From assembly GCA_903933765.1 (NCBI GenBank), contig CAIZLI010000093.1, forward strand, positions 1 through 7,142: a stretch of 7,142 nucleotides of DNA. Direction: 5' to 3'. The position numbers were made by a program, and so were the translations under genes. Below, in pieces: positions 1 to 6,025 of this stretch (positions are counted from its first letter, which is position 1; each line of letters opens with the position of its first letter). Below the pieces are notes generated by a model. That model saw nothing but the letters and a program-made list of their open reading frames with translations. It ran no database searches and was not told where the DNA came from. The DNA comes from an uncultured Bacteroidota bacterium (lineage in GTDB: Bacteria > Bacteroidota > Bacteroidia > Chitinophagales > Chitinophagaceae).

Positions 1-2
1 GA

Positions 3-989
3 ACTAGTCAATATACATTTAAAGAACAAATTAATGCAGGGTATATTCAGGGATCTAAAACCTGGGGCGCAGTGGTGCTTAAAGTGGGAACTAGGGTAGA
101 GCAGACCATTATGCAAGGCGAACAAAAAATCCCTTCTGATACTTCGTTTTCATTGAACCGAACAGATGCATTTCCTTATGTGTTTTTAAGTCGTAAACTA
201 TTAAAAATCGCTGGCTATGAATTGCGAGGCTATTTAGTGTATCGTAAAACCATTAGTAGACCTAGTTATGAGTTCTTGAATCCATTTCCAAAATACATTG
301 ATCCTTTTTTGTATGAAACGGGTAATCCTAGTTTAAAGCCACAATTCACATCCAATTATGAGGCCAATATCAGTGTGGATGATAAACCGATTTTTGCTTT
401 TGGGGTCAACGAGACCAAAGACATTTTTACAAATGTGTTGTATCAATCGCCTGCTAATAAACAAATTTCTTATCGTACTTATGATAATTTAGGTAAAAGC
501 AGAGAGACTTATTTTAGAGGGATTGCAGTAATACCTCCAGGCAAAGCATATTTTGCAGTGGTAGGGGCACAATTAAACCACAATGTTTACAATGGTGTGT
601 ATGAGCAAAAACCAATTGTTTTTGATAAAGCTACTTGGACATTCTTTACTTTTCATTCTTTGAAATTAGATAAGCTTTCTACCTTCACTATGAATGGATT
701 TTGGAGAACCAATGGACAACAGCAATTTTATGAATTGGATAATTTTGGTCAATTGAATAGTTCGTTGAACAGACAATTTTTGAATAAAAAATTAACGGTG
801 ACCTTATCCATGAATGATATCTTCTTTACCAATAAAAATACTTTCACATTAAGACAAGGTAGTATTTATGCAGTTGGATTCAGAGAAAATGATACAAGAA
901 GATTTGGGATCAATATCCGTTATAATTTTGGAATCAAGCCAAAAGAACAAAAATTAGATATGTTGGATACTGATGTAAAAATCAATTAG
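3..989 (+). CDS. TonB-dependent-receptor-like outer membrane beta-barrel protein, C-terminal part (5' truncated by window edge)
   Basis: The reading frame is open from the first complete codon at position 3 to the TAG at 987-989, giving 328 residues. A GTG at 72 lies inside the barrel and is not the real start. Seen: alternating beta-strand character throughout, an 'RPSYEFLNPFP' segment followed by 'TGNPSLKPQ', a 'LTVTLSMNDIFFTNKN' strand and a terminal 'RFGINIRYNFG' strand. This succession is typical of the Bacteroidota outer-membrane barrel family related to TonB-dependent receptors (carboxypeptidase-regulatory-like domain, plug, barrel). The N-terminal signal peptide and plug would lie left of the window. 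About 18 polar residues follow the last strand as a tail. The substrate cannot be told. It is not a recognisable SusC, and no SusD gene follows. It converges on the permease gene with only 16 bases between the stops, so it is not in that operon. Confidence 0.85.
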   Translation, partial: TSQYTFKEQINAGYIQGSKTWGAVVLKVGTRVEQTIMQGEQKIPSDTSFSLNRTDAFPYVFLSRKLLKIAGYELRGYLVYRKTISRPSYEFLNPFPKYIDPFLYETGNPSLKPQFTSNYEANISVDDKPIFAFGVNETKDIFTNVLYQSPANKQISYRTYDNLGKSRETYFRGIAVIPPGKAYFAVVGAQLNHNVYNGVYEQKPIVFDKATWTFFTFHSLKLDKLSTFTMNGFWRTNGQQQFYELDNFGQLNSSLNRQFLNKKLTVTLSMNDIFFTNKNTFTLRQGSIYAVGFRENDTRRFGINIRYNFGIKPKEQKLDMLDTDVKIN

Positions 990-1005
990 ACTTTTAGTAC
1001 ATGAT

Positions 1006-2214
1006 CTATTTTATAATCGCTTCAATCAGGGCATAAATACTCATAGAGCCCATCAATACAACCACAAGCCAACCAGCAATCTCAATCCATAATGGATACT
1101 TGTATTGTTTTAGCACAGGGATTTTTCGGCTAGCAATTAACATGATCGCTAATGCAAATGGTAAAATGAAACCATTGATTAAGCCTGCAAAAAGCAACAA
1201 TTCCTTGGGCTTTCCTATCCAAATAAAAATGCAGGTAGAGATGAAGATAAATCCACTGATGGACAATCTTTCATGGTTTAAAAATGGGATATCTAATTTT
1301 TTGATAAAAGAGTAGGAGGTATAGGAGGCACCAATGACCGATGATATAGCTGCACTCCATAATACAATACCAAAGACAAATAAGCCCCATCTGCCTCCTG
1401 CAGTTTCAAACACAGTGGCTGCTGGATTATTTTTATCTAGATGCACGCCTTGAGATACCACTCCCACCACGGCTAGGAACAATATAAAACGCATAAATGA
1501 AGAGATGAGAATCCCCCTGCTCGCACTTTTGGTGACAAAGCCTAAGTGTTCAGGGCCAACCATGCCTGCGTCTACCAATCGATGTGCCCCCGAGAAAGTG
1601 ATATAGCCACCTACGGTACCGCCCACTATCGTGACAATTGCTAGTAATGAAATTTGTTCTGGCACAAAACTATGTTGCACTGCATCGAGAATGGGTGGGT
1701 TTGCTGCATACACGATCAATAAAGTCAAACTTATTTTAACGATGCCTAAAATTTTGGTGAGACGGTCTAACATTTTTCCAATTTCATCCACCCAAAAAAT
1801 CACAATAGCAATCACACCACTTAAGATGGCCCCTTTTGCAAAGCTGATTCCTGTTAATAAATTGAGTGCGAGTCCACAACCAGCAATATTGCCAATATTA
1901 AATGCAAATCCACCAATTACAATGGATAAGGATAAAAGATACCCAAGTCCAGGCAGTAATAAATTTGCAATTTCTTGTGCACGCATTCCACTTAATGTAA
2001 TGGCTCTCCAAATATTAATTTGTGCACCAAAATCAAGTAGAATAGAAACTAAAATGACAAATCCAAAACTAGTCAATAGTTGTTCTGTATAAAAAGAAGT
2101 TTGTGTTAAAAATCCTGGTCCAATAGATGAATTGGCCATCAAAAAAGCGGCACCTAAACTTATCCCAGTTAAAGAGGGTAGTGAAGCTTTTGAATTAGGG
2201 TTGTTTGATTTCAA
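1006..2214 (-). CDS. NRAMP-family (YcsG-like) membrane transporter, last gene of the 5-oxoprolinase operon
   Basis: This is a polytopic inner-membrane protein with about 11 hydrophobic helices and the NRAMP fold order, 402 residues from the start chosen here. Known: classical NRAMP proteins import divalent metals using a DPGN motif in helix 1 and an MPH motif in helix 6. Seen: helix 1 reads 'ANSSIGPGFLTQ', with GPGF at residues 32-35. Helix 6 reads 'GGTVGGYITFSGAHRLVDAG', where GGY (about 202-204) falls where MPH is expected. The metal-ligand Asp, Asn and Met therefore appear absent. A related gene, ycsG, sits beside the 5-oxoprolinase genes in Bacillus subtilis. I infer a transporter of 5-oxoproline or a related compound; automatic annotation would probably say divalent metal transporter. 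Start choice: the only ATGs ahead of helix 1 (at 2310, 2301 and 2280) would overlap pxpA by 86-116 bases. A TTG at 2214-2212 gives a 20-base overlap and a short polar leader ahead of helix 1. The start is uncertain; the family is not. Confidence 0.85.
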   Translation of the reverse strand: MKSNNPNSKASLPSLTGISLGAAFLMANSSIGPGFLTQTSFYTEQLLTSFGFVILVSILLDFGAQINIWRAITLSGMRAQEIANLLLPGLGYLLSLSIVIGGFAFNIGNIAGCGLALNLLTGISFAKGAILSGVIAIVIFWVDEIGKMLDRLTKILGIVKISLTLLIVYAANPPILDAVQHSFVPEQISLLAIVTIVGGTVGGYITFSGAHRLVDAGMVGPEHLGFVTKSASRGILISSFMRFILFLAVVGVVSQGVHLDKNNPAATVFETAGGRWGLFVFGIVLWSAAISSVIGASYTSYSFIKKLDIPFLNHERLSISGFIFISTCIFIWIGKPKELLLFAGLINGFILPFALAIMLIASRKIPVLKQYKYPLWIEIAGWLVVVLMGSMSIYALIEAIIK

Positions 2215-2977
2215 TCTTGTATTGTTGTAATGTAGTAAATAGATGTTTTGCAATTTCAATTGCTTCAGGATGATCTCCATGAATACAAACCGTTTCTGCA
2301 TTGACTGCAATCATTGTGCCATCATGCGTTTTGATTTCTTGATCCAGCACCATCGATAATACCTGCTGTGCGGATTCATTTGGGTCTGTGATCAATGCAT
2401 GGTCTAGATATCTTGGCGTTAATTGTCCGTCGGCTTGATAAGTCCTGTCAGCAAAAACTTCTTGCACAGATCTTAAACCGATTGCTTTCGCTTCTTTAAT
2501 TGCATGACTTCCACTCAAACCATATAACATCATGGAAGGATCAATGGCTTGTATTGTTTGCGCAACAATCTTACTTGATAAAGCATCTTTTGCACAATCA
2601 TTGTACAAGGCACCATGTAATTTAACATGATGGATTTTACAACCCATTTGGTTGGTGATTTTTTCAAATAAACATATTTGATCGCTAATCAATTCAGCGA
2701 GTTCAACTAATGCAATGAATTGAGATACTCTCCCAAAATTTGCTCTGTCATTGTAGCTAGGATGCGCACCTATTGCTACATTATTTTCCAATGCTAATTC
2801 GATGGTTCTTTTTATGGTATCCTCATTTCCAGCATGATACCCACATGCAATATTGGCGCTACTAATGAATGGCATCAATGAAGCATCGTTGAGCATGCCT
2901 TCTCCCATATCACAATTGATGTCAATGCTTAAACCATGACTGAATTGATCGATAGAGTTGATGTGCTGTTTGAACAT
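2195..2977 (-). CDS. pxpA: 5-oxoprolinase subunit PxpA (LamB/YcsF family)
   Basis: PxpA is a subunit of the cytoplasmic ATP-dependent 5-oxoprolinase, which with PxpB and PxpC converts 5-oxo-L-proline plus ATP and water to L-glutamate, ADP and phosphate. At 260 residues it is close to the usual length of about 245-255. Family signatures appear in order: 'IDINCDMGEG' (18-27), 'SANIACGYHAG' (40-50), 'VAIGAHPSYNDRANFGR' (67-83), 'HHVKLHGALYN' (116-126), 'EVFADRTYQADGQLTPR' (173-189) and 'VCIHGDHPEA' (230-239). Many homologues, such as that of Escherichia coli, begin almost directly at the IDLN motif. Here 17 extra residues precede it, and nearly all of that extension is coded within the 56-base overlap with pxpC. 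The ATG at 2977 is the only ordinary start codon before the core. The gene is third in the operon and its 3' end overlaps the permease start. Confidence 0.96.
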   Translation of the reverse strand: MFKQHINSIDQFSHGLSIDINCDMGEGMLNDASLMPFISSANIACGYHAGNEDTIKRTIELALENNVAIGAHPSYNDRANFGRVSQFIALVELAELISDQICLFEKITNQMGCKIHHVKLHGALYNDCAKDALSSKIVAQTIQAIDPSMMLYGLSGSHAIKEAKAIGLRSVQEVFADRTYQADGQLTPRYLDHALITDPNESAQQVLSMVLDQEIKTHDGTMIAVNAETVCIHGDHPEAIEIAKHLFTTLQQYKIEIKQP

Positions 2978-3839
2978 TTATAATGCTTAACTTAAATGGA
3001 CATTGGTTATTTAGTTGCGCAAGCCTAGGTAAATCTACCAAAATTATTTGACCCAAATTCGCATAACCCCCAATGGTTTGATGGTCAGCCATTAAGACAA
3101 TGATTTGACCATTCGGTAATAATTGTAATGTACCCATTGTGACCGCACTAGAAAGGTAATCTTTGGGTGCTGATAAATGGATCGCTGGTCCATTGAATAA
3201 AAAGCCCATACGATTGGATTTTGCATCAATCCTGAATGGTTCTTGCATTAGTAGTTGAATAGATGCGGGTGCTAAATCATTCCATGCTGGCCCAGGAATG
3301 AATCTTATTTCGTGCTCATTAAATACATTCTTTTGAACCTGCTGAATGGTATGTTGCTTGAATGGATTAATTGAGATATCTATTTCAGCAACCTTATGAA
3401 TGACAAAATGATCCCCTTTATTTAAGGTCGTTTGGAAACTACTAAAACTATTGAGCCATTTTTTACTTTCATCCAACTTGCCTTTAAATCCAAGATAACA
3501 AGAACGACCTTCAATAGGTTGAAGAAAACTAAGTTGGTCTTTAGGATTTACTTGAATGGGTGTATTGAGTGTAATACTTTTATCGTTGATCACTGGAACA
3601 AAATTTGCGCCACAAATACAAATCAACATCGTCTCTTCGAATTCAAAAATAGAAGCAGGAAAATGCAATTCAAAAACTGGTTGATTTAAATCATTGTCTA
3701 AAATCGTATTTGCCAATTGCGCAGATAAAAAATCCATTGGTCCACTAGGTTGAATACCCAGGTGCTGGAATCCATACCTGCCTGCATCTATGATGCGATC
3801 CGAAATGCCTTTTTTGATGATTCTAATCGACATCTTCAT
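2922..3839 (-). CDS. pxpC: 5-oxoprolinase subunit PxpC (KipA / AHS2, biotin-dependent carboxyltransferase-like family)
   Basis: PxpC is the third subunit of the ATP-dependent 5-oxoprolinase, known as KipA/YcsJ in older annotation and related to allophanate hydrolase subunit 2 (AHS2). At 305 residues it matches the usual length of about 310-330. Seen: an N-terminal strand then 'IDAGRYGFQHLGIQPSGPMD' (17-36), corresponding to the family's D-x-GR-x-G...SG-x-MD motif; 'FELHFP' (56-61); 'SNRMGFLFNG' (208-217); and the hallmark C-terminal block 'GTLQLLPNGQIIVLMAD' followed by 'HQTIGGYANLGQ' (236-264). Two in-frame ATGs, at 3839 and 3833, could start it; they give 17- or 11-base overlaps with pxpB. 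Its last 56 bases overlap pxpA in another frame. It is a separate gene here, not fused to pxpB as in urea amidolyase-like proteins. Confidence 0.95.
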   Translation of the reverse strand: MKMSIRIIKKGISDRIIDAGRYGFQHLGIQPSGPMDFLSAQLANTILDNDLNQPVFELHFPASIFEFEETMLICICGANFVPVINDKSITLNTPIQVNPKDQLSFLQPIEGRSCYLGFKGKLDESKKWLNSFSSFQTTLNKGDHFVIHKVAEIDISINPFKQHTIQQVQKNVFNEHEIRFIPGPAWNDLAPASIQLLMQEPFRIDAKSNRMGFLFNGPAIHLSAPKDYLSSAVTMGTLQLLPNGQIIVLMADHQTIGGYANLGQIILVDLPRLAQLNNQCPFKLSIINVQTAHQLYRSIQSWFKH

Positions 3840-4557
3840 GGGCGTTTAAGGTGTGGAAAGATGCCAAATCAATTGGCTTAAATTTTATTTGATCTCCTGC
3901 TTTGAATAAAGTAAGGGATGTGCTTGTTGGATCAAATATTTTGATAGGCGTACGTCCAATAATTTGCCATCCACCAGGAGAGGTGCTTGGATAAATGCCA
4001 GTTTGTCTTCCTGCGATACCTACACTGCCTGCAAGTACTTTTGATCTTGGCGATGGATGTCTTGGTAATTGAATGGCATTTGGCACATCACCCATGTAAG
4101 CAAAACCTGGTAAAAAACCCAAGCAGTATACCGTATAAATTTTATCACTATGTTGTTGTATCAATTCATCAATGCTACAATTAGAAGCTTTGATTGCATT
4201 TTGTAAATCAATGCCTAAGCTCGCGTCATAACAAACAGGAATCTCAATAATCGATTTATTTTCCATGGCATTCAAACATTTTTTAGATGCATTGAATTGC
4301 TCTAAAATTGTATTTGCGAATAAAAAAGGATTTGAATCAAAATGGAGGATATCATAGACCAATGTTAAAGTATCATACGCAAGAATAATATCCTTTATCC
4401 CATGTATTTTTTCATCGGTCACAAATTGGGTGAAAGCCAATAAATCTTGATCTATACCCTTTAATTGCCCTGCATTTGATTTGTATACAATAGCGTGGTC
4501 TCCAAGTAATTGAATTTGAAATGTAGGTCGCTGGCTTTGCATTCCTAAACTTACCAT
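3823..4557 (-). CDS. pxpB: 5-oxoprolinase subunit PxpB (KipI / AHS1 family)
   Basis: PxpB is the AHS1-type subunit of the ATP-dependent 5-oxoprolinase. In Bacillus the homologue was first described as KipI, an inhibitor of the sporulation kinase KinA, so 'kinase inhibitor' labels are common; with pxpC and pxpA alongside, the metabolic role is far more likely. At 244 residues it is of normal length. Seen: 'LLGDHAIVY' (17-25), 'IPVCYDASLGIDL' (106-118), 'YCLGFLPGFAYMG' (144-156), 'PRHPSPR' (165-171), 'AGSVGIAGRQTGIYP' (176-190), 'SPGGWQIIGRTP' (193-204) and a final 'AGDQIKFKPI' strand (220-229). The ATG at 4557 is taken as the start; a second at 4542 is also possible. An A-rich leader precedes it, in the Bacteroidota style. 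It is the first gene of the operon and is divergent from the GH30 gene. Confidence 0.96.
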   Translation of the reverse strand: MVSLGMQSQRPTFQIQLLGDHAIVYKSNAGQLKGIDQDLLAFTQFVTDEKIHGIKDIILAYDTLTLVYDILHFDSNPFLFANTILEQFNASKKCLNAMENKSIIEIPVCYDASLGIDLQNAIKASNCSIDELIQQHSDKIYTVYCLGFLPGFAYMGDVPNAIQLPRHPSPRSKVLAGSVGIAGRQTGIYPSTSPGGWQIIGRTPIKIFDPTSTSLTLFKAGDQIKFKPIDLASFHTLNAHEDVD

Positions 4558-4604
4558 TTTTTAAGACAATTCATTGTATATTTATTCGTAATAAATGATT
4601 GTTT
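4558..4604. promoter_or_regulatory. Divergent intergenic region between pxpB and the GH30 gene, with two small inverted repeats
   Basis: These 47 AT-rich bases must hold at least part of the control for two divergent operons, unless promoters lie inside the flanking genes. Two inverted repeats are seen. At 4566-4577, ACAAT and ATTGT flank a 2-base centre. At 4581-4595, TTTATT and AATAAA flank CGT. A TATATTTA at 4577-4584 matches seven of eight positions of the Bacteroidota -7 consensus TAnnTTTG on the plus strand, but no good -33 TTTG lies upstream at the proper spacing. An operator or promoter role is inference. In DNA this AT-rich, such short palindromes can arise by chance. Confidence 0.3.
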
Positions 4605-5996
4605 ATGAAAAGAGGTATATTCATTTTAGGCTTTCTAGGGCTTATAGTGCTAAATGGACATAGTCAGTTTGTTCAAACAATTACCAGTGCGGATGGACGT
4701 TTTTTACTTCATAAAATAGAAGCCCCATTGCTAGGGTTGGAGCAATTTAACAACAGGCTGTCTTTAGATACCGTTTATTTTAATGATCAAATTCAATTTC
4801 AAAAAATCGAAGGCTTTGGATATACATTAACAGGCGGCAGCGCTTATTTATTATATCAGATGCCCCTTCAAAATCGGACGGCTATTTTAAAAGAGCTATT
4901 TGGGCAAGGGCCTAATGACTTAAATATAAATTATTTAAGAATAAGTATTGGGGCTTCCGATCTGGATGCAACTGTATTTAGTTACGATGATTTAAAAGAA
5001 GGAGAAGTCGATCCAGATTTAAAAAAGATGTCTATCTCAAAAGACCAGGAATTTTTAATTCCAATATTAAAAGAAATTCAATTAATCCAGCCTAATTTAA
5101 AATTAATTGCTTCCCCTTGGAGTCCGCCTGTTTGGATGAAAGACAATGGAAAATCAAAAGGCGGTCATTTGCTTACAAAATATTATGAAACCTATGCACA
5201 ATATTTTGTAAGGTACATTCAATTGATGCGCGCAGAGGGGTTACAGATTAATGCAATCACCATTCAAAATGAACCAGAACATGGAGGTAATAATCCAAGT
5301 ATGTTAATGACTGCATTGGAGCAAAATGCGTTTATAAAAAATCATTTAGGACCAGCCTTTAAAAAACAGGGTATACAAACTGAAATTGTTATTTGGGATC
5401 ACAATGCGGACAATCCAAATTATCCGATTCAGATTTTGAATGATTCGCTTGCAAAGTCTTTTATTAGTGCTTCTGCATTTCATTTATACCTAGGCCATGA
5501 GTCTGCTTTGTCAAAACTGCATCAAGCACATCCAGATAAGAAAATTTATTTTACCGAACAATGGACGGGTGCGAAGGGCAACTTTGCCGGAGATTTTATC
5601 TGGCATATGCAGCATATTGTAATTGGTACCATGTCAAATTGGAGTAGTATGGTGCTGGAATGGAATTTGGCCAATGATCCAACATATGGTCCGCACACGC
5701 CTGGTGGATGCACAGAATGCCTAGGGGCTTTAACCATTGCTGGATCTGATTTGAAGCGCAATGTGAGTTATTATATTATTGGTCAGGTTGCGCCATTTAT
5801 ACCTGCAGGGTCTGTGCGTATTCAAACTACATCATCAAACACGCAAATTCAATCCATTGGCTTTAAAAGTGCTGATGGTAAAAATGTATTGGTTGCTTTA
5901 AATACTGGAAAGGAAGCAGTTTTTACCATTGATTTTGAGCAGAAAAAATATAACTTTACGCTGCCCGAAAAATCTGCTTCGACGATTGTCTGGTAA
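4605..5996 (+). CDS. Secreted glycoside hydrolase family 30 (glucosylceramidase / beta-glucanase type)
   Basis: This is a retaining beta-glycosidase exported across the inner membrane. At 463 residues it has the length of a complete single-domain GH30 enzyme. A Sec signal peptide with a KR start and a hydrophobic stretch ends near 'NGHSQ' (about residue 21); there is no lipobox cysteine. The TIM barrel shows 'GFGYTLTGGSA' (70-80), 'LRISIGASDL' (111-120) and 'SPWSPPVWMK' (170-179). The acid/base Glu is E223 in 'TIQNEPEHGG' and the likely nucleophile is E318 in 'YFTEQWTG'. 'EWNLANDP' and 'GGCTECLGALTI' follow. A beta-sandwich ending in 'SASTIVW' closes the protein. GH30 includes glucosylceramidases and endo-beta-1,6-glucanases; the subfamily is not decided here. 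The GH3 partner downstream suggests a beta-glucan or beta-glucoside substrate. The ATG at 4605 is preferred to a TTG six bases upstream because it begins a normal 'MKR' signal peptide. Confidence 0.93.
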   Translation: MKRGIFILGFLGLIVLNGHSQFVQTITSADGRFLLHKIEAPLLGLEQFNNRLSLDTVYFNDQIQFQKIEGFGYTLTGGSAYLLYQMPLQNRTAILKELFGQGPNDLNINYLRISIGASDLDATVFSYDDLKEGEVDPDLKKMSISKDQEFLIPILKEIQLIQPNLKLIASPWSPPVWMKDNGKSKGGHLLTKYYETYAQYFVRYIQLMRAEGLQINAITIQNEPEHGGNNPSMLMTALEQNAFIKNHLGPAFKKQGIQTEIVIWDHNADNPNYPIQILNDSLAKSFISASAFHLYLGHESALSKLHQAHPDKKIYFTEQWTGAKGNFAGDFIWHMQHIVIGTMSNWSSMVLEWNLANDPTYGPHTPGGCTECLGALTIAGSDLKRNVSYYIIGQVAPFIPAGSVRIQTTSSNTQIQSIGFKSADGKNVLVALNTGKEAVFTIDFEQKKYNFTLPEKSASTIVW

Positions 5997-6001
5997 ACTT
6001 T

Positions 6002-6025
6002 AATTGAAATTTTAAATTGAAATTT
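6002..6025 (+). repeat. Tandem 11-base direct repeat just upstream of the GH3 start codon
   Basis: AATTGAAATTT occurs at 6002-6012 and again at 6015-6025, separated by TA. The second copy ends directly against the ATG at 6026. The pair fills nearly all of the 29-base gap between the GH30 and GH3 genes. The repetition is exact. Whether it does anything, for instance as an A/T-rich translation leader, is unknown, and slippage in an AT-rich spacer would explain it. Confidence 0.6.

Noticed and set aside
3..989. SusC-type receptor feeding the glycosidases
   Set aside because: No SusD gene follows, SusC-specific features cannot be seen in this fragment, and a four-gene operon on the opposite strand separates it from the GH genes.
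990..1005. Possible bidirectional terminator between the convergent barrel and permease genes
   Set aside because: The 16-base gap and its flanks show no convincing GC-rich hairpin with a T tract on either strand.
1631..2092. Plus-strand open frame of 153 codons antisense to the permease gene
   Set aside because: It mirrors a hydrophobic membrane-protein gene on the other strand, has no recognisable domain or leader, and the opposite strand has clear family motifs. It is a shadow frame.
3432..4184. Short plus-strand open frames opposite pxpC and pxpB (3432-3689, 3987-4184)
   Set aside because: They lie wholly antisense to genes with strong conserved motifs and show no protein signatures of their own.
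3823..4557. PxpB as a sporulation kinase inhibitor (KipI)
   Set aside because: This is a name inherited from Bacillus. There is no sign of sporulation genes, and the full pxpBCA set points to 5-oxoprolinase.
4599..4604. TTG at 4599 as the start of the GH30 protein
   Set aside because: The ATG two codons later begins a standard signal peptide, while the TTG adds only two residues and has no better leader.
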